From Enhydrobacter aerosaccus (lineage in GTDB: Bacteria; Pseudomonadota; Alphaproteobacteria; Reyranellales; Reyranellaceae): 42,042 bases of DNA. How positions within the stretch are numbered: the stretch's first letter is position 1; every line of letters starts with the position of its first letter. Location: contig CAIWTJ010000295.1 in assembly GCA_903915535.1 (NCBI GenBank), positions 1 through 42,042 on the forward strand, read 5' to 3'. Under the pieces are notes generated by a model. The model saw nothing but the letters and a program-made list of their open reading frames with translations. It made no database searches and was not told the origin of the DNA. This document shows, in pieces, positions 16,658 to 25,002 of this stretch. The position numbers and the translations under genes are program-made.

Positions 16658-18733
16658 GTGAGCAAGCCTCCTGTCGCGCAAAAGCGTCCCGCGCCCTTCA
16701 CCCGCCACGGCGTAACCGTCGTCGACGACTATGCCTGGCTGAAGGACGCGAAGTGGCAGGAGGTGTTGCGCGATCCGTCGGTGCTGCAACCCGACATTCG
16801 CGCCTATCTCGAGGCCGAGAACGCCTACACCGAGGAACTTCTCGGTCCGACGGCGGAACTCCAGAAGACACTCGTCGCCGAGATGCGCGGGCGTATCAAG
16901 GAAGACGATTCGGGCGTGCCGATGCCCGATGGACCCTATGCCTATGCGTGGAAATATCGTCAGGGCGGGCAGCATGAGCAGATCGGCCGCCAGCCCCGCG
17001 ACGGCGGCGAGTTCCACACCATCCTCGACGGCGACGCGCTCGCCAAAGAGTCGGAGTATTTCAAGTTCGGCGGCACGCGTCATTCGCCCGACCACAAGCT
17101 CATGGCCTGGACGGCCGACGTCCGCGGCTCCGAGTATTTCACGATCAAGGTGCGCGACTGGGCGACAGGCCGGGACCTGCCCGACGAGGTCCAGCGCGCG
17201 AGCGGCGGCGTGGTCTGGGGCAGCGACGCCTCGTTCTTCCTGTATGTCGAGAAGGACGACAACCATCGCCCGCTGAAGGTTTTCCGTCATCGCCTCGGCA
17301 CGACGCAGTCCGACGACGTACTAGTCTACGAGGAGAAGGACAGCGGCTGGTTCACGACGATCGGCGAGAGCGCCAGCGGCCGCTTCTGCGTCATCGGCGG
17401 CGGCGACCACGACACATCGGAGCAGCGGCTGCTCGACCTCTCCGATCCGGACGCGACGCCGCGCCTGGTCGCGCCGCGCGAAAAGGGCGTGCGCTACAGC
17501 GTCGACGATCGCGGCGATGAACTGTTCATCCTGACCAACGAGGGCGGCGCGATCGATTTCCGCATCGCCACGGCGCCGCTTGCCACGCCGGACCGGCCGC
17601 ACTGGCGCGAACTCATTCCTCACCGGCCCGGCGTCTACGTGTTGAACCTTCAGCTCTACGCCAACCATCTGGTGCGGCTGGAACGCGCCAATGCGCTGCC
17701 TTCGATCGTGATCCGTGACCTGCGCACGGCGGAGGAGCACAAGATCGCCTTCGACGAAGCGGCGTATTCGCTCGACGCCATCGGTGGCTACGAATTCGAC
17801 ACCACCACGACGCGCTTTGCCTATTCGTCGATGACGACGCCGACCGAGGTCTACGACTACGACATGGAGACCAGGCAGCGCACCCTGCGCAAGCGCCAGC
17901 AGATTCCCTCGGGTCACGATCCCGCCGCCTATGTCACGACGCGCCTCTTCGCCAAGGCGCAGGATGGCGCCGAGGTGCCGGTTTCGATCCTGCACCGGCG
18001 CGACCTCGTGAAGGACGGCAAAGCGCCGCTGCTGCTTTATGGCTACGGCTCCTATGGCATGTCGATGCCGGCGTCGTTCGCGGCAAACCGCCTGTCGCTG
18101 GTCGACCGCGGTTTCGTCTACGCCATCGCCCATATCCGCGGTGGCGCGGAAAAGGGCTGGAACTGGTACCTCGACGGCAAGCGCGAGAAGAAGACCAACA
18201 CGTTCGACGATTTCGCGGCCGCCGGCCGCGCCCTGATCGACAGCAAGTACACCTCGGCCAAACGCATCGTCGGTCACGGCGGCAGCGCCGGCGGCATGCT
18301 GATGGGCGCCGTCGCCAATCGCGCGGGTGAGCTGTTCGCGGGGATCGTGGCCGAGGTGCCTTTCGTCGACGTCCTGAACACGATGCTGGACGAGACCCTG
18401 CCGCTCACGCCGCCCGAGTGGCCCGAGTGGGGCAACCCTATCACCGACAGGGCGGCCTTCGAGTACATCCTCTCCTACTCGCCCTACGACCAGGTCGCGG
18501 CGAAGGACTACCCGAAGATCCTGGCGATGGGCGGCCTCACCGATCCGCGGGTCACCTACTGGGAGCCAGCCAAGTGGATCGCGCGCCTGCGCGCCACCAT
18601 GACCTCGGGCGGCCCGGTGCTGCTGCGCACCAACATGGGCGCGGGCCACGGCGGCTCGTCCGGCCGCTTCAACCGGCTCGACGAGGTCGCGATCGCCTAC
18701 GCCTTCGCGCTCTGGGCGGTCGGGTTGGCCTAG
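16658..18733 (+). CDS. ptrB: Oligopeptidase B (S9A serine peptidase)
   Basis: 691 residues, family length. The N-terminal half is a beta-propeller that restricts access to short peptides. The catalytic domain has Ser543 (GHGGSAGGM), Asp629 (GGLTDPRV) and His664 (GAGHGGSSGR). Phrases such as LLLYGYGSYG and AHIRGGAEKGWNWYLDGK are typical of oligopeptidase B rather than prolyl oligopeptidase. The family cleaves after Arg/Lys in small peptides; no signal peptide is present, so it is cytoplasmic. The start is GTG at 16658 with GAGGAGA upstream; the nearby ATG at 16653 meets a stop at once. It follows the aldolase gene by 9 bp, and its stop overlaps the stop of the convergent cyclase gene by 4 bp. 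Confidence 0.92.
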   Translation: MSKPPVAQKRPAPFTRHGVTVVDDYAWLKDAKWQEVLRDPSVLQPDIRAYLEAENAYTEELLGPTAELQKTLVAEMRGRIKEDDSGVPMPDGPYAYAWKYRQGGQHEQIGRQPRDGGEFHTILDGDALAKESEYFKFGGTRHSPDHKLMAWTADVRGSEYFTIKVRDWATGRDLPDEVQRASGGVVWGSDASFFLYVEKDDNHRPLKVFRHRLGTTQSDDVLVYEEKDSGWFTTIGESASGRFCVIGGGDHDTSEQRLLDLSDPDATPRLVAPREKGVRYSVDDRGDELFILTNEGGAIDFRIATAPLATPDRPHWRELIPHRPGVYVLNLQLYANHLVRLERANALPSIVIRDLRTAEEHKIAFDEAAYSLDAIGGYEFDTTTTRFAYSSMTTPTEVYDYDMETRQRTLRKRQQIPSGHDPAAYVTTRLFAKAQDGAEVPVSILHRRDLVKDGKAPLLLYGYGSYGMSMPASFAANRLSLVDRGFVYAIAHIRGGAEKGWNWYLDGKREKKTNTFDDFAAAGRALIDSKYTSAKRIVGHGGSAGGMLMGAVANRAGELFAGIVAEVPFVDVLNTMLDETLPLTPPEWPEWGNPITDRAAFEYILSYSPYDQVAAKDYPKILAMGGLTDPRVTYWEPAKWIARLRATMTSGGPVLLRTNMGAGHGGSSGRFNRLDEVAIAYAFALWAVGLA

Positions 18734-19950
18734 CCCGCCAGGCCGAACAGTTCCGTTTCCTCACGCACGCCGCGCAGCCGATGGTGGCCGAGCGACACGA
18801 GATGCGGCCGGCTCGAGGTCGCGGAGGCCGCGAAGGCGGCGCTCATCACGAGCGGTTGGCCCAATTCCTTGCACAGGACCTCGATGCGCGCCGCTTCGTT
18901 GACCGCCGGGCCGATCACGGTGAAGTCGAGCCGTGCGTCCGTGCCGACGTTGCCGTACTGAACGGTGCCGACGTGCAACGCGATGTCGAGTCCAGGCGTC
19001 TCCTTCCCTTCACTCCGGCGCGTCTCCGCCAGTATGTCCATCAGGTCGAGCGCCTCGCTCGCTGCCGCGAGCGCCGAGGCACAGATCTCCGCGCGCCGGC
19101 GCTCATCGATGCGGAAGATCGCGAGCAGCCCGTCGCCCAGGAATTTCAGCACCTCGCCGCCATGCTTGCTGACCGGCCGCACCATGCAGGCGAAGCAGCT
19201 GTCGAGCAGCGCCATCAACTCGTTGCCGGGCAAGGTGTCGGCGAACGGCGTGAAGGAGCGCAGGTCGGCATAGAGCAGCACCGCCTCGACGCTCGACACC
19301 TCGCCGCGGCGGACCGAGCCCGCCAGCACGCGCCGCGCCGGATCGGCGCCGAGGTAGGTCTCCAGCAGCCCTTGCCCCAGTACGCCGATGGTAGAGCCTT
19401 TGATGGCGAGGGCGAATAGCGGCAGGACGGCGCGCGCCACCGCGAGATGGCCATCCGAAAAGCCGCCGCCATGATCCGTCGTGAGCGACATCACGACCCC
19501 CAACTGGCTCGCGCGCTCCGTCGAATCGGCGCCACCGATCTTGAACGTGAGTTCGCCGAAGGGAAAGGCGCGGCCGAGCCAATCCGTCATGCCCTCGCGT
19601 CGCAGCTCGGCAAATACCGGCGATTCACCGGGCGCGCCGGGCTCATCGAGCCTGATCCGCTGCTCGCCAACACGATCGCGCAGCATCGCCGCGAACGGGC
19701 TCTGGCGCACGATCGGCGATTCGATCTCGCCATGCTGAAACTCGAAATGCGTGCTGGGCCCCGTGGCCCGGTCCCAGATCAAGCTGCGCGCCCGGATCAG
19801 TGGGTGCAGCGTGTTCATGCCGACGAACACGCGCGCCACCGGCACGCCTGCGTCATTCAGGCGGCGGGAGAACCCGTCGACCAGCTCTTCGAGCGGCAAG
19901 TTCCGCAGGCCGGAGTCGGCCAGCCAGTGTGCGAGTGCGAGAGGGAACAT
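18730..19950 (-). CDS. Class III adenylate/guanylate cyclase-domain protein
   Basis: 406 residues. The N-terminal 210 residues form a soluble domain (MFPLALAHWLADSGLRNLPLEELVDGFSRRL) often found before cyclase domains in alphaproteobacteria, with no membrane segment. The catalytic domain (about 220-390) shows metal ligands Asp229 (LLYADLRSFT) and Asp273 (LKFLGDGLLAIF), the purine-side Lys269, and the transition-state pair Asn351 and Arg355 (FTVIGPAVNEAARIE). With these residues it should be catalytically active and make cAMP. The ATG at 19950 is preferred to 20019 because the upstream part is Pro/Arg-rich. It is divergent from the ketopantoate-reductase-like gene over 92 bp. Confidence 0.9.
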   Translation of the reverse strand: MFPLALAHWLADSGLRNLPLEELVDGFSRRLNDAGVPVARVFVGMNTLHPLIRARSLIWDRATGPSTHFEFQHGEIESPIVRQSPFAAMLRDRVGEQRIRLDEPGAPGESPVFAELRREGMTDWLGRAFPFGELTFKIGGADSTERASQLGVVMSLTTDHGGGFSDGHLAVARAVLPLFALAIKGSTIGVLGQGLLETYLGADPARRVLAGSVRRGEVSSVEAVLLYADLRSFTPFADTLPGNELMALLDSCFACMVRPVSKHGGEVLKFLGDGLLAIFRIDERRRAEICASALAAASEALDLMDILAETRRSEGKETPGLDIALHVGTVQYGNVGTDARLDFTVIGPAVNEAARIEVLCKELGQPLVMSAAFAASATSSRPHLVSLGHHRLRGVREETELFGLAG

Positions 19951-20042
19951 TGTCGTGACCTTAGCGGGCCTTTGCGGCGAAGGTGAGTGCCAGTAAACTT
20001 CGTCCACGAATAAAACCAAAGAACAAGCCAGGGAGCGCCGAA

Positions 20043-21110
20043 ATGCCTTACAAGATCATGATCATGGGCGCGTCCTATGGATCGCTCCTCGCCTCCAAGC
20101 TCATGTTTGGCGGCCATTCGGTGCACCTGATCTGCCTGCCGGCCGAAGCCGACCTGATCAACGCCGAAGGCTTCCGCGTGCGCATGCCGATCCGCGGCCG
20201 CAAGGAGCCGGTCGTGATCGACTCCCGCACGCTCCCGGGCAAGGTGACCGCGGGCGGCGTCGACAGCGCCAACCCCGCCGATTTCGACCTCATCGGTCTC
20301 GCCATGCAGGAGCCGCAGTACCGGTCGCCCGGCGTGCGCGAGCTGCTCGACAGGGTCGCCAAGTCCCGCGTGCCCTGCATGTCGATCATGAACATGCCGC
20401 CGCTGCCCTACGTGCGGCGCATCCCCGGCCTCAACCACGACCTGCTGAAGCCCGCCTATACCGATCCGTCGGTGTGGGACAGCTTCGATCCCGAGACGCT
20501 CACGCTCTGCAGCCCCGATCCGCAGGCGATCCGCCCGCCCGAGGAGAAGGTCAACGTGCTGCAGGTCACCCTGCCGACCAACTTCAAGGTCGCGCGCTTC
20601 AAGGACGAGAAGTCGACCAACATCCTGCGCCAGCTCGAGAAGGACATCGACGCGGTGCGCTTCGACACGCCGGAAGGCAAGATCGAGCTGCCGGTGAAGC
20701 TGCGCGTCTATGACGGCATCTTCGTGCCGCTCGCCAAATGGTCGATGCTGCTGGCCGGCAACTACCGCTGCGTGACCAAGGACGGGATGCGCACCGCGCA
20801 GGAAGCCGTGCACAGCGACATCGAGACCTCGCGCTCGGTCTACAATTTCGTCTACGACCTCTGCGTCAAGATCGGCGCCGACCCCAAGGATCTCGTGCCC
20901 TTCGAGAAGTACGCCGCCGCGGCCGAAAGCCTCACCCGCCCGGCCTCGGCCGCGCGCGCGTTGCAGAACGGCGTGCCCAACATCGAGCGCGCCGACAAGC
21001 TGGTGCAGCTGATCGCCAAGCAGAAAGGCCTCAGCCACCCGGTAATCGACGCCGGTGTCGCCCTGGTCGATGCACGCCTCGAGGCCAACCGCAAAAAAGC
21101 GGCCGCCTAG
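20043..21110 (+). CDS. Ketopantoate reductase-like (PanE/ApbA N-terminal domain) protein
   Basis: 355 residues. The dinucleotide-binding loop is KIMIMGASYGSLLASKLMFGGHSVHLIC (residues about 4-30), where PanE normally has GxGxxG; here the glycines read GxSxGxxxA. A central domain with LLDRVAKSRVPCMSIMNMPPLPYVRRIPG and a C-terminal helical dimerisation-type domain ending NRKKAAA follow. Length is longer than PanE (about 300), so true ketopantoate reduction is uncertain; another NAD(P)H-dependent 2-keto acid or opine-type reductase is possible. The ATG at 20043 is favoured by AGGGAG upstream. Its stop is 4 bp from the stop of the convergent hydrolase gene. Confidence 0.8.
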   Translation: MPYKIMIMGASYGSLLASKLMFGGHSVHLICLPAEADLINAEGFRVRMPIRGRKEPVVIDSRTLPGKVTAGGVDSANPADFDLIGLAMQEPQYRSPGVRELLDRVAKSRVPCMSIMNMPPLPYVRRIPGLNHDLLKPAYTDPSVWDSFDPETLTLCSPDPQAIRPPEEKVNVLQVTLPTNFKVARFKDEKSTNILRQLEKDIDAVRFDTPEGKIELPVKLRVYDGIFVPLAKWSMLLAGNYRCVTKDGMRTAQEAVHSDIETSRSVYNFVYDLCVKIGADPKDLVPFEKYAAAAESLTRPASAARALQNGVPNIERADKLVQLIAKQKGLSHPVIDAGVALVDARLEANRKKAAA

Positions 21111-21114
21111 GACG

Positions 21115-21945
21115 TCATACCAGGCTTGGCGGCCGGGCCGCCGGTCGGGTGTCGACCTTCCTGAGGATTGCAGCCAGGCGCGAGGAGTCCGCGACGATCC
21201 GCCAGTGATCGGCGATGTCGACGGACTCCATCACCGCCACGCCCGCGTGCAGCGTTGCCGCGGCGTCGATCGACGGGAGGGGTGAATGGCCGATCTTGAC
21301 CAGAGACGCCGACAGATTGGCGTGGTTGTTGAGTTCGTCGGGTGTCCCCCGATCGTAGATCTTCCGATGCACTCCGACGAGGGCGCCGGCCTCGAGGACG
21401 CTTTTGGGCGAGATGTAGTAACAGTCGCTCCGGTAGAGCGAATCGAAAAAGACGCAGGCCGCCAGCCGTTCCAGCACGGCCTCATACGATACGGCGCACG
21501 AGGCGAGCCGGTGGCCCGCGCTGAATGTCGCCACGACCAGGGGCGCCGCAGCGGCCCGTTCCAGAAAACCCGTCGTATCGACGCCCTGCCCCGCAAGCCG
21601 CTTCTCGACGTGAGGCGGGAGCGCGCCAAGAAATTTCTCGAAGTAATCCTCGTCTCCCAATTTCCCGGGGTTGGTCTCCGTCGCCCGATCGATGGCCGTC
21701 CGCGGACACACCAGGATGCAGTTCGCGCCCGACGATGCGACTTGCGAGGCCAATGCCAGCCGCTCGATCTGCTCGGCAAAGGGCTCATCAAAGCCGTGAA
21801 AGAATATGACGAGAAAAAATGGCTTCTGCGGATCGAAAGCCGCCGGGACCGTGAAGTACGCCACGTCCTTTCCGGCTTCGTTCAGCGCCGGGAATTCGAT
21901 GGTCTCGGTGAAGCTCAGGCCAGATTTCGCGAGCGCCACCATCAT
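21115..21945 (-). CDS. Alpha/beta-hydrolase-like protein, last gene of a five-gene run
   Basis: 276 residues. The strand-turn VIFFHGFDEPFAEQIE places the oxyanion His at residue 50. The probable nucleophile is Ser142 in VVATFSAGHR, a G/x-x-Ser-x-Gly turn that lacks the first Gly. A final His is likely in the C-terminal third (VDIADHWRIV). No signal peptide is visible. The start ATG at 21945 overlaps the stop of the M15 peptidase gene (ATGATG context), so translation is coupled. Function is unknown; coupling to a D-Ala-D-Ala/endolysin-type peptidase suggests an action on cell-wall fragments or another peptide product, as inference only. Confidence 0.75.
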   Translation of the reverse strand: MMVALAKSGLSFTETIEFPALNEAGKDVAYFTVPAAFDPQKPFFLVIFFHGFDEPFAEQIERLALASQVASSGANCILVCPRTAIDRATETNPGKLGDEDYFEKFLGALPPHVEKRLAGQGVDTTGFLERAAAAPLVVATFSAGHRLASCAVSYEAVLERLAACVFFDSLYRSDCYYISPKSVLEAGALVGVHRKIYDRGTPDELNNHANLSASLVKIGHSPLPSIDAAATLHAGVAVMESVDIADHWRIVADSSRLAAILRKVDTRPAARPPSLV

Positions 21946-22427
21946 CCATCCGAGTAAGGATTGTACGCCGAATCCGGATACCACTTGCCTGTAAACAGGC
22001 TCGCCTGGCGCGTCAGCGCGCACCTCTGGACATGCACGGAATCGATGAAGCTGTGCGGGATGCCTGGATTTCCCCAGTCGCCGCCCCAGATGAGCTGATG
22101 CTGGCGGGCAAGCTGGCCGACCAAAGAAAAGTCCCCCTTCCAGGACGGCTCACCATTGATGCTTTTCACGATGTCGCACGCCAGTCCGTAACCATGCACT
22201 CCGACATCGCGAAGCTTGGTTGCTCCCTGATCGAACAGCGCCTTCTGCCGTGCCTGGCTTCGATAGGTCTCGAACACCATGAGAGCAAGCCCTTGAGCCG
22301 CCGCATCCGCGATGATTTTCTGGACCGCGTCTCGCGTCACGGGTTCCAGCAGCGCAATATCGCTAATTCTCGCCGTCGAATTGTAGCGCGCATCGGGAAC
22401 GATCACGTCCGTATAGAAATTTCCCAC
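21942..22427 (-). CDS. M15 family peptidase (endolysin/D,D-carboxypeptidase-like)
   Basis: 161 residues. The zinc site of the M15 fold is complete: His78 and Asp85 in VHGYGLACD and His132 in IDSVHVQ, with Asp129 as the usual general-base position. The phrase FETYRSQARQKALFDQGATK is the substrate-side helix seen in L-alanyl-D-glutamate peptidases of phage endolysins. It should cut peptide stems of peptidoglycan or a similar D-amino-acid peptide. There is no signal peptide, so secretion would need a holin or another route, or it works on cytoplasmic fragments. The start is GTG at 22427 with a strong GGAGGAGGG site at 22436-22444. It sits in a run of metabolic genes, with no phage genes around. 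Confidence 0.87.
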   Translation of the reverse strand: MGNFYTDVIVPDARYNSTARISDIALLEPVTRDAVQKIIADAAAQGLALMVFETYRSQARQKALFDQGATKLRDVGVHGYGLACDIVKSINGEPSWKGDFSLVGQLARQHQLIWGGDWGNPGIPHSFIDSVHVQRCALTRQASLFTGKWYPDSAYNPYSDG

Positions 22428-22435
22428 GAAAAGCG

Positions 22436-22444
22436 CCCTCCTCC
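22436..22444 (-). promoter_or_regulatory. Strong ribosome binding site that fixes a GTG start
   Basis: On the minus strand GGAGGAGGG is followed by an 8-base spacer and GTG at 22427. No ATG lies in frame at a suitable distance, so this site decides the start of the M15 peptidase. Confidence 0.7.
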
Positions 22445-22451
22445 GCTTCGT

Positions 22452-23366
22452 CTATACCGCCGCCGGGACCATCGTGCCCTTGGGCAGCGCAGCGCAGTGA
22501 TCGTAGATGTCGCTGGGCCGCGTGAACCAGACCTTGTCCTTCTGCGGGTGCTTGGCGATGTGCTCCAGCGCCTCGCGCAATGCCCGCAAACGATAAGGCT
22601 GGCCCACGATCATCGTGTGCAGCGCAATGCCGCAGACCAGCGGCTGCTTGGCCGACTGGCGCAGCAGTTCCTCGAACTGGGCGATGATGAAGTCGCGGAA
22701 GTCGTCGCCTGTATGGTGGCGCACCAGGATCTGGGGCGAGTCGTTGACCTCGATCGGGTAAGGCACGCTCATCAGCGGGCCCGAGCGCGTCTTCATCCAG
22801 ATCGGCTGGTCGTCGTTGGGCCAGTCCATCAGGAAGTCGTAGCCCGTCTCCTTCAGGAGATCCGGCGTCACCCGCGTCGACGCCATCCACGGCGCCATCC
22901 AGCCGCGCGGCCGCTTGCCCGATGCCTTCTCGATCGCGTCGCGCACTTCCTCGAGAAAGCGCTTCTCGTCGGCTTCCCACATGCCGCCATGCCGCTCGGC
23001 ATTGGTGCGGCCGTGGCCGACGAATTCGTCGCCGCGTGCCTTCAACGCGTCGACGATCTGTGGCGCATAGTCGAACACCGTGGTGTTGATCAGGTGCGAG
23101 GCCGGCAGGTTCAGCTCGTCGAACATCTCGAGCAGGCGCCAGACGCCGACGCGGTTGCCGTAATCCCTCCACGCGAAGGTGCGCGGGTCCGGCGGCGGGT
23201 TGGCGACGGTGAGCAGATGTCCCTCGCCCGCTCCGAAAGCGAAGTGCTCGATGTTGAGGCCGATGTAGACCGCGAGCCGCTTGCCCCCCGGCCAGGAGTA
23301 ATCCTTGCGCTCGGTGATCGGCGAGTAGGGATAGCGGTCGTGATACGGCAGGCGAATCGTGTGCAT
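22452..23366 (-). CDS. Polysaccharide deacetylase-like (PuuE/allantoinase-type) hydrolase
   Basis: 304 residues of the NodB-homology barrel. RDYGNRVGVWRLLEMFDELNLPASHLINTTVFDYAPQIVDALKARGDEFVGHGRTNAE (about 68-125) contains the metal His in VGHGRTN. The usual first Asp-Asp motif reads LNIEHFAF, as in cofactor-independent allantoinase/uricase-side relatives (PuuE). The C-terminal His sits in CGIALHTMIVGQP. Family members hydrolyse C-N bonds in N-acetyl sugars or purine-derived ureides; which one applies is unknown. The ATG is 1 bp after the TAA of the dioxygenase gene on the same strand. It lies between a dioxygenase and a peptidase in the run. Confidence 0.83.
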   Translation of the reverse strand: MHTIRLPYHDRYPYSPITERKDYSWPGGKRLAVYIGLNIEHFAFGAGEGHLLTVANPPPDPRTFAWRDYGNRVGVWRLLEMFDELNLPASHLINTTVFDYAPQIVDALKARGDEFVGHGRTNAERHGGMWEADEKRFLEEVRDAIEKASGKRPRGWMAPWMASTRVTPDLLKETGYDFLMDWPNDDQPIWMKTRSGPLMSVPYPIEVNDSPQILVRHHTGDDFRDFIIAQFEELLRQSAKQPLVCGIALHTMIVGQPYRLRALREALEHIAKHPQKDKVWFTRPSDIYDHCAALPKGTMVPAAV

Positions 23367-23367
23367 G

Positions 23368-24192
23368 TTAACCCTTCGTGGAAATCTCGGCGTTCATGGT
23401 GCGGAAGCGCGCGACCGCCTCGGCATGGAAAGCACGCTCTTCGGCGCCGGCCTCCTCTGTCGGGCGGCGCTCGTCGTCGAAATGACCGTGCCTGTCCTCG
23501 CCCCGCACCAACATGGCGGTGACGCGCGAGGGCGCGGTGCAGCGCGCATGCGTCGGGATGTAGCTGATGCCGAGGCCGATGCGCCGGTCGGCCGACCGGT
23601 TGGGCCGCGAATTGTGGACGAGATGCGTGTGGTGCAGGGAGAACTGCCCCGCCTTCACCGGCATGAACGCGGTCTTCGTGCGATCGACATCGACCGCGAG
23701 CGCCTGCCCACGCGACAGCAGGTTCTCGGGATCCTGCATCTCGGCATGCCGAAGCTGGCCCAGCTTGTGCGATCCGGGCACCACTTCCATGCAGCCCGCC
23801 TCGACCGGCGCATCCGTCAGCGCCACCCAGGCGGTGACATGGCACACGGGATCGAGTGCGAAGTAGGTCGCGTCCTGGTGCCAGCTCACATAGGCACCGG
23901 AACCCGCATCCTTGGGCCAGACCGTGAGATGGAACAGGCGGATGTCTGGTCCGATCAGATCCTCGACGGCATCGAGAACCTCGGGTGAATGAACGATCTC
24001 GTCGACCCACGGAAACAGCAGGTGCGGCTTGAAATTGTGGCCGCGCGTCATCTTCTGGCCCTGCGCGCGCTCGAAGCTCTCGAGCCGCTCTCGCCACGCG
24101 CGCGTGCGTTCCGTCGAAAAGGCGTCGACCGGACAGACGTAGCCGTCGCGCTCGTACTGCGCGATCTGGGCGTCCGTGAGCTTCTTGCCCAT
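23368..24192 (-). CDS. Phytanoyl-CoA dioxygenase-like Fe(II)/2-oxoglutarate oxygenase
   Basis: 274 residues. The iron facial triad is His105 and Asp107 (SWHQDATYF) and His193 (HLVHNSRPNRS). The Arg at about 203-204 (ADRRIGL) should bind the 2-oxoglutarate carboxylate. Members hydroxylate aliphatic carbons with O2 and 2-oxoglutarate. The substrate is unknown. Its ATG shares one base with the TGA of the SDR gene, so the two proteins are translated together. An alcohol made here could be oxidised by that SDR, which is an inference from context. The long open frame to 24717 is only the shadow of the SDR gene. Confidence 0.9.
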   Translation of the reverse strand: MGKKLTDAQIAQYERDGYVCPVDAFSTERTRAWRERLESFERAQGQKMTRGHNFKPHLLFPWVDEIVHSPEVLDAVEDLIGPDIRLFHLTVWPKDAGSGAYVSWHQDATYFALDPVCHVTAWVALTDAPVEAGCMEVVPGSHKLGQLRHAEMQDPENLLSRGQALAVDVDRTKTAFMPVKAGQFSLHHTHLVHNSRPNRSADRRIGLGISYIPTHARCTAPSRVTAMLVRGEDRHGHFDDERRPTEEAGAEERAFHAEAVARFRTMNAEISTKG

Positions 24193-24941
24193 CAATGCGC
24201 CGTCCAGCCGCCGTCGACGAACAGAAGCGTGCCGGTCACGAAAGACGAGTCGTCGCTCGCCAGGAAGAGCGCCGCCTTGGCCACTTCCTCGGGCTGCCCG
24301 ATGCGGCCCATCGGATGACGCCGCCGCCAGAAGGCCTTGGCCGCCTCGGGATCGGCCTGGCGCTGCAGCGAGCGCGCCGGCATCGGCGTGTCGATGACGC
24401 CCGGCATCAGCGCGTTGATCCGGATGCCCTGCGCGGCATGGTCGACGGCCATGGTCTTGGTGAAAGAGGCGATCGCGCCCTTGGAGGCGATGTAGGCTGC
24501 GTTCCGGCCGATGCTCGACTGCGCAAGCTGCGAACCCACGGTCACGATCGTGCCCGCTTTCGCCGCGATCATCGGCTTGATGGCGTGATGGATCCAGAGA
24601 TAGCTGCCCTTCACGTTGACGGCGAAAGTGCGATCCCAGGTCGCCTCGTCGATCGTATCGACCGTGCCGCCGAGGGAGATGCCGGCCGCCGTCATCAGCA
24701 CGTCGATGCGGCCCCATTGCTTCATCACCAGAGCCACGCCGTCATGCGCCTGGGCGTTGTCGCTGACGTCGGCCTCGATCGCGAGCGAGCCTGCGATCTC
24801 GCCGGAGACCTTGCGCAGTCCTTCGGCGTCGCGGTCGACCAGGACCACATGGGCGCCCTCCGCCGCGAACAGACGCGCCGTGGCGGCGCCAATCCCGGAG
24901 CCCGCGCCGGTGACGATGGCGACCTTGTCTTTCAGTTTCAT
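24192..24941 (-). CDS. Short-chain dehydrogenase/reductase (SDR)
   Basis: 249 residues, classical SDR. The cofactor loop TGAGSGIG is at 11-18. Asp in VLVDRDAEG (about 36) suggests NAD(H) over NADP(H). NAAG is replaced by TAAGISLGG at about 84-92. The catalytic residues are Ser137 (GSQLAQS), Tyr150 and Lys154 (YIASKG). It ends with FVDGGWTAH. Members interconvert alcohols and ketones. It is first in a run with the phytanoyl-type dioxygenase, the deacetylase-like hydrolase and two hydrolases. It is divergent from the topoisomerase gene over 61 bp. Confidence 0.93.
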   Translation of the reverse strand: MKLKDKVAIVTGAGSGIGAATARLFAAEGAHVVLVDRDAEGLRKVSGEIAGSLAIEADVSDNAQAHDGVALVMKQWGRIDVLMTAAGISLGGTVDTIDEATWDRTFAVNVKGSYLWIHHAIKPMIAAKAGTIVTVGSQLAQSSIGRNAAYIASKGAIASFTKTMAVDHAAQGIRINALMPGVIDTPMPARSLQRQADPEAAKAFWRRRHPMGRIGQPEEVAKAALFLASDDSSFVTGTLLFVDGGWTAH

Positions 24942-25002
24942 ACCGGAAGCTTAGCCCTCCTCGCGGGAACGTCGAAGGCCGGAGCGCGTTGAGCTTTCCG
25001 CC

